Below, piece by piece: positions 1 to 7,775 of a stretch of 40,837 nucleotides of DNA. The notes below the pieces were generated by a model. The model did no database searches. It saw nothing but the letters and a program-made list of their open reading frames with translations, and had not been told where the DNA came from. A program made the position numbers and the translations under genes. The first letter of the stretch is position 1. Each line of letters starts with the position of its first letter. Source of the DNA: a virus; the IMG/VR virus record IMGVR_UViG_3300025759_009508, positions 1-40,837 of that record. One strand, 5' to 3'.

Positions 1-222
1 CAGCAGTATGTGGAATGGATTGCCAATCGTAGAATGAAATCAATTGGACTTAAACCGATCTATGACGTACCCGCAAAGAATAACCCACTCCCCTGGACGG
101 AACATTGGATTTCGTCGAAGGGTCTTCAAGTTGCTCCTCAAGAAACGGAAGTTGAATCTTATATCGTCGGAGGAATCAAACAAGATGTTACCGAAGATAC
201 ATTTGCAGGGTTCTCCTTGTAA
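1..222 (+). CDS. nrdB: Ribonucleotide reductase class Ia small subunit, C-terminal end (partial)
   Basis: Only the last 73 codons are in the window; the frame is open from base 1. Seen: an ending with WIANRRM, a PLPWTEHW stretch, VAPQETEVESYIVGG and a C-terminal acidic-aromatic tail (DTFAGFSL). These match the end of class Ia NrdB, where the last residues dock to the large subunit and VAPQExEVxSY precedes the tail. The enzyme holds the di-iron/tyrosyl radical and supplies deoxynucleotides for phage replication. The catalytic core lies upstream of the window. The next small gene overlaps its last 38 bases in another frame. Confidence 0.93.
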   Translation, partial: QQYVEWIANRRMKSIGLKPIYDVPAKNNPLPWTEHWISSKGLQVAPQETEVESYIVGGIKQDVTEDTFAGFSL

Positions 223-349
223 AGGAAATTGTAAGTGCAACTGTGTAAAAACTGAAGATGCACTAGAGATGTATAGAGAAGCAGCAAAATCCGATGCTTT
301 TCTATTTGGTGATTATGATGGTTATGAAGCATATACTAAGGACTCCTAA
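185..349 (+). CDS. Small cysteine-rich protein overlapping the nrdB end
   Basis: 54 aa starting at ATG 185 inside the nrdB end, in the +1 frame. Seen: a cysteine cluster CKGNCKCNC near residues 13-21, then an acidic, tyrosine-rich C-terminal half. The cluster could bind a metal or take part in redox, and the place after nrdB invites comparison with glutaredoxin-type genes, but there is no CPYC motif and it is too short for that fold. Its stop lies within the stem of a strong terminator, so it closes the nrd transcript. Function unknown. Confidence 0.6.
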   Translation: MLPKIHLQGSPCKGNCKCNCVKTEDALEMYREAAKSDAFLFGDYDGYEAYTKDS

Positions 350-366
350 GGGAGTCCTTTTTTTTA
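338..366 (+). terminator. Rho-independent terminator after the nrd genes
   Basis: AAGGACTCC and GGAGTCCTT arms with a short loop, followed by a run of eight T. The small gene's TAA lies in the hairpin. The same AAGGACTC stem recurs at 33940 and 34859. Confidence 0.88.
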
Positions 367-372
367 TAAATA
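365..372 (+). promoter_or_regulatory. T4-like late promoter box TATAAATA
   Basis: TATAAATA directly after the terminator and 28 bases before the ATG of the long 724-aa gene. Known: T4-type phages use this extended -10 box for late transcription by gp55/gp33. Inference: the following gene is a late, virion-related gene. Confidence 0.65.
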
Positions 373-400
373 TCCTTATAAAGGGTAATTTAGAATTAAG

Positions 401-2575
401 ATGAAATCTTTATCGCAGTCTGATTATGGACTAATTCGAAGTTTATATCAGGATGTTTATGCTCCTGATATTGCAGAAAGTATTTTAGATGAATTTACTG
501 ATGAAGATCTTGATGATCTTACAGATGAATATATCGAAGAGCAAGTAATAGAATTCTTCCAAGAGTGCTTGGAAGAAGGATTAGATATTGATATTGTAGA
601 GCAAACGATTTGTGAGTCTGTTGATACCGAGTTAGAAATTCTTACTGAGGTTACAAATCCTGCACAAGTTGCTGCAATGAGAATGAGGGATAAAACCTCT
701 GCAGCATCTGGAGAAGGTCAGAAATCAGACAGAGATGCTGGAGCAGCTGCTAGAGCAAAACTCAAAGTATCTAAGCAAAAAGTTGGAAGTGCTTCTCCCG
801 AAAAGAAAGCATCAAAACTTTCACAAATTAAAGGTGCAGTTAAGAAAGTAGGTCAGGCAGCAAAAGGTGGTATAGGTCTTGCTACAAGAGCAGTAGGAAC
901 TGCAGTGAGAGCAGGTAGTGCAGTCAAGAGTGCTGCTAAGAAAGGATATGAGAGAGGAAGACAAGGTTCTGGTGGAGGTTCTTCAAGTTCTTCTTCTGAT
1001 AGTGGAAGTTCTTCATCATCAGGCACTGGTTCTTCTAGTTCTTCTGACAGTGGAAGTTCTTCATCATCAGGCACTGGACCATCTTCCAGTTCTTCTAGTG
1101 GTGGTGGATCGTCTTCTGCGACACCTAAGAAGAGAAAGGATGGTCTTCTGAAGAGAGGACTTAAGAAGGTCGTCAGAGGCATTACAAAAGGTGTTTCTGC
1201 TGCTGCTGGTGCAGTTAAGGCAGGTGCTGATTCACTTACAGATAGAGCAAGGAAAGAGGATATGAATTACAACAAAGAACTCGCAACAATCAAAGAACTT
1301 TATAGACAAGTTTGTAATCATCAAGAAGAAGAACCTGAGCAACTTGATGAAGCAGATTCACTTGCTGCAATGCAAGCAAGAAGAGAAAAGCGTCTTGCCG
1401 CACAAAGAAAACGTGAAGGCACTAACGACAAGGGAAAAGACTTTGGTCATGACTATGTTGCGAAGAGAAGGGAAGATAATATGAAAAAAGAAGAAGTTGA
1501 AGAGTATATTGATTTCCTTATTACTGAAGGATATGATTGCTCTGACCTTACCTGGAATGATATGTATGAGGAGTATGAATCTTTAGATGAAGGTTTACGT
1601 TCTGCAGTAAAGAGACTTCTTGGTGGGAAAAAGAAAGAAGAACCAGCAAAACCAATGAGTAGAGGTGACGAACTTCGTAAAAAGTATAATGTTGGTCCAG
1701 AAAGGTCTGATACTTCTGCTAAAGCTCAAATTCTTAAGAAGACCCGTGCAAAAGCAGAGAGTGATCAAAAAGAATTTGGTGGTTCACGTTATTCTAAAGG
1801 TGTTGCAGATAGATCAAAAGCAGCACATGAACGTCAATTGAAAGGTGGTTATAGTAAGTATGGTGCTGATGATGCGAGAGGCAGTGGTAACAAAGCACGC
1901 AAACGTGCCGCAGCTTTAACTAAAGAAGAACTCGAAGCAACCGGTCTCTTTACTGTGAAAGAGATTGAAGCACTTGTGGAGTCAGAGAATGTTGATGAGG
2001 CAATGAGTTCTTATGATCGCAATCGTAAGAGAGCAGCACAGAGAGCAGCAGATAGAAATGCTGCGAGAGCTGCTGGTAAGACTGGTGTAGTTCCTGGTGT
2101 AGGTTATGTAACCCCTAGAAGGGAGAAAGAAACTTATACTGACGAGAAAGGAACCGTCCGTCATAAGTCTGGTGCTAAGAACGAAGAATTTGAGCAACTT
2201 GATGAAGTCTCTGATAGAAAAGTTAGAGCAGTGAGAGATGCTCGTGAAAAGCAGTGGAATAAGCAGTTTGGTAAAAATCGTGTTAAAGACCCAACAGATG
2301 ATATGACTGATAAAGTCGATAAGTTGATTGACCAGAGAAACAAAAGAACTGGGTCTAAAGTGAAAAAGACTACTATGGGTCAGTTAACAGACAAACATAG
2401 GAAAGAAGAACTTGAATTAGATGAGAACCGTCGTGCTGCCAGTGCTGCTGGTGGTTACAAAGATGACTCTAAGAAGCAAACTGATCCTTCTAAGGCAGGT
2501 TTCACCGGTATTTCTAATAGTATAGCAGATATCATGAAGCAGAACAAAGAGATTGAAGCACGTAAGAAAAAGTGA
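401..2575 (+). CDS. Long Lys/Ser-rich phage protein, possible internal head protein
   Basis: 724 aa, unrecognised as an enzyme. Seen in order: an acidic helical N-terminal region (about 1-90), a basic Ala/Lys-rich stretch with 'KKG/RAG' patterns (about 100-190), a Ser/Gly-rich linker with an internal repeat (about 190-240), then a long, strongly charged region in which EEL-LDE segments alternate with Lys/Arg-rich stretches. LDE occurs repeatedly (for example EQLDEADS, ESLDEGLR, EQLDEVSD, LELDENRR). Known: T4 prohead protease gp21 cuts after (L/I)xE. Inference: it may be a precursor packaged in the head and cut into basic peptides. It is preceded by a late promoter box and followed by a terminator. 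A tail or DNA-binding role is also possible. Confidence 0.6.
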   Translation: MKSLSQSDYGLIRSLYQDVYAPDIAESILDEFTDEDLDDLTDEYIEEQVIEFFQECLEEGLDIDIVEQTICESVDTELEILTEVTNPAQVAAMRMRDKTSAASGEGQKSDRDAGAAARAKLKVSKQKVGSASPEKKASKLSQIKGAVKKVGQAAKGGIGLATRAVGTAVRAGSAVKSAAKKGYERGRQGSGGGSSSSSSDSGSSSSSGTGSSSSSDSGSSSSSGTGPSSSSSSGGGSSSATPKKRKDGLLKRGLKKVVRGITKGVSAAAGAVKAGADSLTDRARKEDMNYNKELATIKELYRQVCNHQEEEPEQLDEADSLAAMQARREKRLAAQRKREGTNDKGKDFGHDYVAKRREDNMKKEEVEEYIDFLITEGYDCSDLTWNDMYEEYESLDEGLRSAVKRLLGGKKKEEPAKPMSRGDELRKKYNVGPERSDTSAKAQILKKTRAKAESDQKEFGGSRYSKGVADRSKAAHERQLKGGYSKYGADDARGSGNKARKRAAALTKEELEATGLFTVKEIEALVESENVDEAMSSYDRNRKRAAQRAADRNAARAAGKTGVVPGVGYVTPRREKETYTDEKGTVRHKSGAKNEEFEQLDEVSDRKVRAVRDAREKQWNKQFGKNRVKDPTDDMTDKVDKLIDQRNKRTGSKVKKTTMGQLTDKHRKEELELDENRRAASAAGGYKDDSKKQTDPSKAGFTGISNSIADIMKQNKEIEARKKK
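993..1077 (+). repeat. Tandem repeat in the Ser-rich linker (48-bp period)
   Basis: Two copies, offset by 48 bases, of a segment coding for serine and glycine; positions 1001-1029 and 1049-1077 are identical. It is in frame, so copy-number changes would only change linker length. Confidence 0.8.
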
Positions 2576-2597
2576 TATAAAACTCACATAATATTCC

Positions 2598-2634
2598 AAG
2601 GGGGCTTGACAAGTCTCCTTTTTTTATGTAGACT
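2598..2634 (+). promoter_or_regulatory. Terminator hairpin with an embedded -35 box
   Basis: AAGGGGGC pairs with GTCTCCTT (two G-U pairs) around loop TTGACAA, followed by a T run: an intrinsic terminator at 2598-2625. The loop holds TTGACA (2606-2611), and 17 bases later lies TAGACT (2629-2634), a weak -10. The terminator is clear; promoter activity is less sure. Confidence 0.6.
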
Positions 2635-2652
2635 AGGTTTGTCCCCGTTAAA

Positions 2653-2660
2653 GATAAATA
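2653..2660 (+). promoter_or_regulatory. Late promoter-like box GATAAATA
   Basis: GATAAATA lies 22 bases before the ATG at 2683. It fits the NATAAATA pattern seen at 365, 9418, 10138, 12520, 31876, 33188 and 37410. Confidence 0.45.
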
Positions 2661-2682
2661 ATAGCTCATTGAGTTCTATACA

Positions 2683-3132
2683 ATGAGTTATGAGAATTCT
2701 TGGATATACAATAATGAACCTTTTGAGTCTGATGCTATTGGGAACTACTTTGGTTTTGTTTACTGTATTACCAATAAGACCACCGGTAGAAAATACCTTG
2801 GAAGGAAATACTTTTGGTCATTCAGAACCCCACCAGGAAAAAAGAGAAAAGTAAAACAAGAATCTGATTGGAAGAAATATTATGGTTCTTGTCCTGAGTT
2901 GAAGGAAGATATAAAAAGATATGGCAAAGAGTTCTTCAGTAGAGTAATACTAAGTCTTCATGAGAAGAAGGGAGATTGTAACTTTGAGGAGACCAAGCAG
3001 TTGTTTCTAAATAATGTGCTATCAGAGGCACTTGACAACGGAGCACCAGCATACTATAATAGCAACATTCTCGGCCGTTACATGCGGAAAGATTATGGAA
3101 ATTTTGGAAAAGACTCTACAGGTGACTCATGA
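2683..3132 (+). CDS. GIY-YIG-like nuclease-fold protein
   Basis: 149 aa. Seen: FGFVYCITNKTTGRKYLGRKYF (residues about 23-44), which has the spacing of the GIY-YIG core (VYxI..N..NGKxYIG), then a YYGSC segment, a KEFFSRVIL strand and a late NFEETKQLF helix with a conserved-looking glutamate. GIY and YIG are degenerate (VYC, YLG). Known: phage GIY-YIG proteins include homing and DNA-degrading endonucleases. It stands as an ordinary gene in a late-type cluster with no intron nearby. Inference: a DNA endonuclease; activity uncertain. Confidence 0.6.
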   Translation: MSYENSWIYNNEPFESDAIGNYFGFVYCITNKTTGRKYLGRKYFWSFRTPPGKKRKVKQESDWKKYYGSCPELKEDIKRYGKEFFSRVILSLHEKKGDCNFEETKQLFLNNVLSEALDNGAPAYYNSNILGRYMRKDYGNFGKDSTGDS

Positions 3133-3298
3133 GTGGGCAGTTGACAGACTGCACATTCTCTGTGACATGAAGACGGATGATGTGCTAAAATCTGTAGAAG
3201 ATGCTCATGCGATCCAGTCAGAGTTTGCCGAATGGTTAGACCCTAATCTTGAGGATCATGAAATCTACTCACTCGAATATCTTGGAGACAATGATTAA
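3095..3298 (+). CDS. Small acidic hypothetical protein
   Basis: 67 aa from ATG 3095, overlapping the upstream gene by 38 bases. The sequence is helical and acidic (for example KSVEDAHAIQSEFAEWLDP), with no signal peptide or membrane segment. The start is not certain because no clear ribosome-binding site is seen. Its stop overlaps the start of the lysozyme-like gene, pointing to translational coupling. Function unknown. Confidence 0.55.
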   Translation: MEILEKTLQVTHEWAVDRLHILCDMKTDDVLKSVEDAHAIQSEFAEWLDPNLEDHEIYSLEYLGDND

Positions 3299-3878
3299 AT
3301 CACTTTTTGGAATTGGAGTTCTTGCAAGTGTATTTGCAATTCCTTCCCCACCAGAACCTGAACAAGTCAAAGTAACGCAGGAACCAGAACCTCTAGAGGA
3401 AATTCTTATTGAAGAAGAGACTTGGAAATGTCCTAGTTGTACACCTAACGAAAAAGTTGTTCTAGCAGCACTACAGGAGCACACAAAGATCTCTGATCGT
3501 AATGCTCTTGCTACAATCATGGGAAACATTCAGCAAGAATCTAAATTCATTGCTAATATCTGTGAGGGTGGTGCTCGTGTTACTTATGAAAATTGTTTGA
3601 GAGGTGGTTATGGATTAATTCAGTGGACTTCTATCAATCGATATAGAGGACTTGGAAACTTTGCAGTGAAGTATGATTGCAATCCAAGTGAATTAGATTG
3701 TCAGGTCCGTTGGATGATTAATGAACCTATCTTCCAAAGAGTTCTTCCACAATTTGAAGGTGGTGGACAAACGGTATCTTATTACATGAGACCCGCATAC
3801 TACTGGTTAGGGTGGGGTATCAAAGGTAATAGAGAACTTTATGCATATGACTACACTAAGAAAATGGTATGGGCATGA
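3291..3878 (+). CDS. Phage tail lysozyme-like muralytic enzyme
   Basis: 195 aa from ATG 3291, which overlaps the previous stop; an earlier in-frame ATG at 3249 would only add residues before a membrane segment. Seen: an N-terminal hydrophobic anchor or signal (IKSLFGIGVLASVFAIP), a Pro/Glu-rich linker, CPSC, then IMGNIQQESKF, CEGGARV and GGYGLIQWTS..RY.GL. The glutamate in QQES and the GLIQW segment fit the phage tail lysozyme family (glycosidase cutting peptidoglycan). Role: cell-wall penetration or lysis; the N-terminal segment suggests export or membrane association. The following genes overlap by four bases, as in one operon. Confidence 0.75.
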   Translation: MIKSLFGIGVLASVFAIPSPPEPEQVKVTQEPEPLEEILIEEETWKCPSCTPNEKVVLAALQEHTKISDRNALATIMGNIQQESKFIANICEGGARVTYENCLRGGYGLIQWTSINRYRGLGNFAVKYDCNPSELDCQVRWMINEPIFQRVLPQFEGGGQTVSYYMRPAYYWLGWGIKGNRELYAYDYTKKMVWA

Positions 3879-4294
3879 TTAAAAAACTTAAATCACTTTT
3901 TATTAAAAAAACACCAAAAGTAGAATGTTTGATTGATGACTTGGAAGCACCATTATTTGAATGTGGGTCAGGACATTTTACTCAAGGATATGGTTCTTTT
4001 GTAGGGCAGTTTGCTCCTAAGTATTTAAAAGATGATCCCTGGTTTGGTCCGGCAGTTTTATCCGAACCTCAAATGACTGTCAAAGAAGCATATGAACATG
4101 CAGTATCTGACAGACAACTCTTACATGAAAATGAGACAGTAGAACCAAAAGATATTCATGAAGTAATATATAATATTGCTACTAGTCATGGGAAAACTAC
4201 GACGCAACTTGACCCCACTCCACAATTTGGAAGTGGTTCTGAGAACTTTCAGGAAGGTTGGCAATCTGGAACTGGTTGGGAGCAATTTAGATGA
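3875..4294 (+). CDS. Hypothetical protein downstream of the lysozyme gene
   Basis: 139 aa if started at ATG 3875, which gives an ATGA overlap with the upstream stop; ATG 3869 adds two residues. Seen: a basic start (MIKKLKSLFIKK), then Gly/Phe/Tyr-rich segments (SGHFTQGYGSFVGQF; FGSGSENFQEGW) and an acidic middle. No transmembrane helix. Its place in the lysozyme operon suggests a virion or lysis role, but no family is recognised. Confidence 0.6.
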   Translation: MIKKLKSLFIKKTPKVECLIDDLEAPLFECGSGHFTQGYGSFVGQFAPKYLKDDPWFGPAVLSEPQMTVKEAYEHAVSDRQLLHENETVEPKDIHEVIYNIATSHGKTTTQLDPTPQFGSGSENFQEGWQSGTGWEQFR

Positions 4295-4500
4295 TTGATG
4301 ATTGGCGTTATAGTGAACAGAAGTTGAAACTTCGTGAGTCTGCACTTAAAGTTCTTCTCACTAAATATGGTAGTCAACTAAAAGAATCATTGCCCGAATA
4401 CAGTAATCAATCAATGTATGAATGTACTCATGATTGGGTATCGCAAGGTAATGTAAATACTAATGGCATTATTAAATACTTTGAGGCATATTATAGATGA
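4291..4500 (+). CDS. Small hypothetical protein
   Basis: 69 aa, with ATGA overlaps to both neighbours (4291 and 4497), so it is probably translated in a coupled operon. Predominantly helical and soluble (KLKLRESALKVLLTKYG). No recognised motif. Confidence 0.6.
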   Translation: MIDDWRYSEQKLKLRESALKVLLTKYGSQLKESLPEYSNQSMYECTHDWVSQGNVNTNGIIKYFEAYYR

Positions 4501-5168
4501 AAAAACTTTTACTATCTCTTCTCGGATGTGCCGTGCTGACTGGAACAGCATATGCTGGAGATGAAAAAATAACCAGAGGATACAATAGTAATGATTCTTT
4601 AGGATGCATGATGTTACGGGAATGCACCGATAATGTTCAAAGAATCTCAAGTATCAAAGATATTCAAGATAATTATCCCAACTCTGATTATTCTGCTGTT
4701 GCTACTGAGTTTAATGAGATGTTGGACTCCCTTGATAAAATCGGAGTTATGGTTTTTCTAGGAGATCAGAAATATTTTCCGATAGGTAATCGTGGTGTTT
4801 ATCATACTGTAAGTAATAACTTTTTTCTGAATGATGCATTTATGGGTAGACAATCTACATTGATGAGTGTGGTTAGACATGAAGGATGGCACGCTGCACA
4901 AGATTGTATGGCAGGAACAATTAATAATTCACTGATTGCTATTATTCTTCCTGAGGATGATGTTCCTTCTATTTGGAGAGAAATTGCCGAAAAAACTTAT
5001 CCAAAATCTGTTGTTCCTTGGGAAGCAGAAGCATCATGGGCAGGAAGAACTGAAAATATGACTGCTGATGTTCTTGCAGCATGTGCTACTGGTAAGATGT
5101 GGGAAATTTATGAACCGACTCCTTTGACCCGTAAGTACTTAGTGGAAGAAGGTTACATTACTAAATAA
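4497..5168 (+). CDS. Exported protein with an HEXXH zinc-peptidase motif
   Basis: 223 aa. Seen: a signal peptide (MKKLLLSLLGCAVLTGTAYA, likely cut after AYA), then a mature domain with VVRHEGWHAAQDC around residues 125-137. HEGWH fits the zinc-binding HEXXH motif, and a later glutamate-rich segment (WEAEASWAGRTEN, about 179-191) could give the third ligand. Several cysteines suggest a periplasmic, disulfide-bonded protein. Inference: a periplasmic or secreted metallopeptidase made next to lysis/tail genes. No family is recognised beyond the motif, and HEXXH can occur by chance. Confidence 0.55.
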   Translation: MKKLLLSLLGCAVLTGTAYAGDEKITRGYNSNDSLGCMMLRECTDNVQRISSIKDIQDNYPNSDYSAVATEFNEMLDSLDKIGVMVFLGDQKYFPIGNRGVYHTVSNNFFLNDAFMGRQSTLMSVVRHEGWHAAQDCMAGTINNSLIAIILPEDDVPSIWREIAEKTYPKSVVPWEAEASWAGRTENMTADVLAACATGKMWEIYEPTPLTRKYLVEEGYITK

Positions 5169-5260
5169 TATCATCCTAAACAGATAACCTGCCAAGAAGA
5201 GTTTTGTGAAACCTCTTGTGTTATAATGGTGAACTCTTTGTTGGATAACAAAATTTAAGT

Positions 5261-5455
5261 ATGACATCTTTAACTAGAGATATACTAATTAAGACTATCG
5301 TTGCTGAAGAAATGAAACTATGCGATAGTTTTGATTATAAAGAACAATTACAAAAAACATATCACAAATGGGAACATGAATCCAGTGATAGATTGTGTCA
5401 AAAATTTAATCAAATAGAGAAAACAAGTATCACAGTTGATCTTCTTAAACCATAA
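5261..5455 (+). CDS. Small hypothetical protein
   Basis: 64 aa, preceded by a 92-base gap with an AT-rich TATAAT (5222-5227) but no matching -35. Charged and helical (EEMKLCDSFDYKEQLQKTYHKWEHES). No motif recognised. Function unknown. Confidence 0.5.
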   Translation: MTSLTRDILIKTIVAEEMKLCDSFDYKEQLQKTYHKWEHESSDRLCQKFNQIEKTSITVDLLKP

Positions 5456-5474
5456 ATATAAGAACCTGCAGGTT
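5451..5474 (+). promoter_or_regulatory. Late promoter-like box and perfect palindrome
   Basis: CATAAATA (5451-5458), a one-base variant of the late box, is followed by the perfect 12-bp palindrome AACCTGCAGGTT (5463-5474) just before the ATG at 5479. The palindrome could be a hairpin or a protein site. Confidence 0.35.
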
Positions 5475-5478
5475 TTTA

Positions 5479-5937
5479 ATGGACGAAGAAGTTAAGAATC
5501 GAGAGATAAAAAATAAAAATATTTTTGGTAAACTTAAAAATTCTGTTGATGATAAAGAAGAACAATTAGAAATTTTATCAACTTTTGTTCGACTTGCTAT
5601 TTTAGTATGGAGTGGTGGAATACTCACACTTGCATATATTAAGTTACCCGTTGCTTTAGGTATTCCCGAACAAAAATTAGATCCGACTTTTATTGCAAGT
5701 GTCTTTACTGGAGTTTTAGCAACCTTTGGTGTTCAGGCAGCAAAGAAAGCAGGAGAAAATGGTGGTAATGGAGGTGGAATTAGTAAGGAAGACTTACAGA
5801 AATTAATTGATGCCGCTGCACAAACTGCACCTGCTCAAACTATAAGAGTTGAGCAAGGTCCAATTAGAATTGCAAATGGTGAACCACCAATTAAACCTGT
5901 ACCAATGGATCCTCCTAAACCTCCTTATTCTTTATAA
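5479..5937 (+). CDS. Two-helix membrane protein, possible holin-like
   Basis: 152 aa. Seen: a charged N-terminal 30 residues, two hydrophobic segments (about 35-60, LAILVWSGGILTLAYI; about 70-88, FIASVFTGVLATFGV), a Gly-rich turn (NGGNGGG) and a Pro-rich tail ending PPKPPYSL. Topology and nearness to the lysozyme-like gene would suit a holin, but the long Pro-rich tail is not typical. Inference only. Confidence 0.55.
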   Translation: MDEEVKNREIKNKNIFGKLKNSVDDKEEQLEILSTFVRLAILVWSGGILTLAYIKLPVALGIPEQKLDPTFIASVFTGVLATFGVQAAKKAGENGGNGGGISKEDLQKLIDAAAQTAPAQTIRVEQGPIRIANGEPPIKPVPMDPPKPPYSL

Positions 5938-5940
5938 TAA

Positions 5941-6150
5941 ATGAATTTAATATTGCGTCCACTTGATAATGTTACCGATCCTGTGTGGTCAGTGATTATA
6001 TGCGTAATTCTGGCATTAGCACTTGCACTAGTCATGGTGATAAATATACTTCAGATGGCTTTTGCGGAGATGAACGATGGGGCAGATGACGCCACCGAGC
6101 AGGAAGAGTTGTTACAACTTTCGAGTGACGGAGATCAATCGTGTTCTTGA
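5941..6150 (+). CDS. Single-span membrane protein
   Basis: 69 aa. Seen: one long hydrophobic helix (VWSVIICVILALALALVMVINIL, split around residues 15-38) and an acidic tail. The last 74 bases overlap the thermonuclease gene in another frame, so either start could be misplaced, but the helix lies outside the overlap. Function unknown. Confidence 0.5.
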   Translation: MNLILRPLDNVTDPVWSVIICVILALALALVMVINILQMAFAEMNDGADDATEQEELLQLSSDGDQSCS

Positions 6151-6538
6151 TGGTGATACTATTGATGTTACTATCGACCTCGGGTTTGATTTATACAAGA
6201 AAGAAAGAGTTAGAGTTGCTGGAGTTGATACACCGGAAAAGAGGACGAAAAACTTAGAGGAGAAGGCACTTGGAATCGACGCAACCAACTGGCTCAAAGA
6301 GAAATTGGAAAGTACTATTGCTGGTGACGATGAGTTGTCTGTTAGGACTGAACTTGTTGGTGGCGTCGGCAAATATGGCCGTCTTCTTGGTTGGTTATAC
6401 ATTGGGGACGAGTCAGTGTCCCTTAACGAACAAATGATTACCGAAGGATATGCTCATGCGTATGATGGAGGTACTAAAGATATGAATCTTGAAGCACTTC
6501 GTGAGATTCGTAGAGCACATGGAACTTTAGTAGAATGA
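6077..6538 (+). CDS. Thermonuclease-like (staphylococcal nuclease family) nuclease
   Basis: 153 aa. Seen: INRVLDGDTIDVTIDLGFD and RVRVAGVDTPE near residues 20-55, then ELVGGVGKYGRLLGWLYI and LNEQMITEGYAHAY. These are the TNase pattern: the DGDT aspartates and the D in GVDTPE bind calcium, and the KYGRxLG segment carries the second catalytic arginine. The enzyme cuts DNA/RNA phosphodiester bonds. A GGAG lies seven bases before ATG 6077, supporting this start. Role inferred: host nucleic acid breakdown or nucleotide recycling. It overlaps the upstream membrane-protein gene by 74 bases. Confidence 0.85.
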   Translation: MGQMTPPSRKSCYNFRVTEINRVLDGDTIDVTIDLGFDLYKKERVRVAGVDTPEKRTKNLEEKALGIDATNWLKEKLESTIAGDDELSVRTELVGGVGKYGRLLGWLYIGDESVSLNEQMITEGYAHAYDGGTKDMNLEALREIRRAHGTLVE

Positions 6539-6624
6539 TGAGTGGTTTATTTGTATTTGGATTTATAACGTTACTTTGTTATACACTACATATTACATGG
6601 CCTATAAAAAAAGGTAAAAATTAA
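6538..6624 (+). CDS. 28-aa membrane mini-protein
   Basis: ATG 6538 overlaps the nuclease stop (TGATG). Seen: one hydrophobic helix (LFVFGFITLLCYTLHITW) and a basic end KKGKN. It fills the gap between two genes exactly. Typical of very small phage membrane proteins; function unknown. Confidence 0.45.
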   Translation: MSGLFVFGFITLLCYTLHITWPIKKGKN

Positions 6625-6625
6625 A

Positions 6626-6895
6626 ATGCAAAAATTAGTCAATGTAATCGCATTACTTTCTGGTCTTGTGTCTTTATCAGTTGTTGGTGGTGGTGCTTAT
6701 CTTTATCTCAATAAGGATGCAATGATTGAGCAGGTAAAGGAACAAGCAACAGAACAAATTACTAAAGCAATTACGGAAGCACTTCCTGGTATGATTAATT
6801 CTGCATTACCAGAAATGCCTAGTATGACTGGTAATGTTCTTCCGGAATCTACACAATCAGTTCCTTCGATGACTGGAGGGGCACTGCCTTTCTGA
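6626..6895 (+). CDS. N-terminally anchored membrane protein
   Basis: 89 aa. Seen: an N-terminal hydrophobic segment (VIALLSGLVSLSVVGGGAYLYL), an amphipathic Glu/Lys/Gln helix (about 33-55), then a Pro/Met/Ser tail with the repeated phrase PSMTG (two copies). One base separates it from the previous stop. Function unknown. Confidence 0.6.
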   Translation: MQKLVNVIALLSGLVSLSVVGGGAYLYLNKDAMIEQVKEQATEQITKAITEALPGMINSALPEMPSMTGNVLPESTQSVPSMTGGALPF

Positions 6896-6942
6896 AAACT
6901 TTATGAGAATTGTTAAATATATAATAGTAAATGTGAATTCTT

Positions 6943-7074
6943 ATGTCTGTTTCTAATGCAAAGAGAAGAAGGTCTAATGTAAAGAAAAAGACAGATAACG
7001 AAAATAGATTTTTTCTTTATGTAATTTTTTATCATCTGTTTACCGGTATTGCTGGAATTTTTAAGAATGATTAA
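6943..7074 (+). CDS. 43-aa basic membrane mini-protein
   Basis: ATG 6943 to TAA 7072-7074; the stop overlaps the next start (TAATGG). Seen: a basic N-terminal half (AKRRRSNVKKK) and a hydrophobic C-terminal half (FFLYVIFYHLFTGIAGIF). The tight junction supports it being real. Confidence 0.5.
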   Translation: MSVSNAKRRRSNVKKKTDNENRFFLYVIFYHLFTGIAGIFKND

Positions 7075-7775
7075 TGGAGAATATTCCTAATATTGAAATA
7101 CGACCAATATCCATAAGTCCGATTAGATCTTTGGATATCCCTAAGTATGTAATTGCACCATCACAATCGATACCAACTGCTGCTCCTGTAACGGTTAATC
7201 TTGGTTTTCCTATTGTTAATCTTCCTGGATGTGTGGAATCCAATAAGGAGAATAATCCAAAGAACACTGCTCTACTTCAAGATGATCCAAATGGAACACT
7301 GACATTTTGTGATGCTTCATTACCATCTTATAATCCTATAGATTTTAATGCTGAGGATTATCTTCAACGATCAAAAGCACCTGTCCCTCCTTATAAACCT
7401 CCGGAGACAGATTTTAAATCGCCCCAAATTAAACCACCTACTATACCTAAAACTGAAATACCTATAATTAAAACTGAAGAAACAGAAGAACCTATAATAG
7501 AAGAACCTATTAACATCATAGATTACCTACCATCAACGGATGCAATTATATCAACTACTGTTATTGCTGCTGCTGCGGCAACTAGTGCATTGGTTGCTAG
7601 ACCATTAGCAAATTTTCTTTTAAAAATTATTAGACCAGTTATGAAGAAAGTAATTAAAAAAGTTTCTACTAAATTTGGTAAGGAAGAAATTTTATTGAGT
7701 GTTGAAGAACGTAGAGAAATTCAAAGAGAAAAAACTGAAGCATTAAGAGCAATTAGGAAATTAAGGGGACGTTGA
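7074..7775 (+). CDS. Pro-rich membrane-associated protein, possibly virion-linked
   Basis: 233 aa. Seen: an N-terminal region rich in Ile/Pro/Ser, a Pro/Thr/Glu-rich middle with PIIKTEE and PIIEEP repeats (about 125-150), an Ala-rich hydrophobic segment (TTVIAAAAATSALVA, about 161-175), and a basic coiled end (VEERREIQREKTEALRAIRKLRGR). Its stop overlaps the convergent minus-strand gene by 15 bases. No family recognised; a structural role is a guess from context. Confidence 0.55.
   Translation: MENIPNIEIRPISISPIRSLDIPKYVIAPSQSIPTAAPVTVNLGFPIVNLPGCVESNKENNPKNTALLQDDPNGTLTFCDASLPSYNPIDFNAEDYLQRSKAPVPPYKPPETDFKSPQIKPPTIPKTEIPIIKTEETEEPIIEEPINIIDYLPSTDAIISTTVIAAAAATSALVARPLANFLLKIIRPVMKKVIKKVSTKFGKEEILLSVEERREIQREKTEALRAIRKLRGR

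Noticed and set aside
853-1182. Open frames opposite or shifted within the Ser-rich linker of the 724-aa gene
   Set aside because: They are Leu/Glu/Pro or Val/Leu repeats mirroring the Ser codons and have no start signal; shadows of the repeat.
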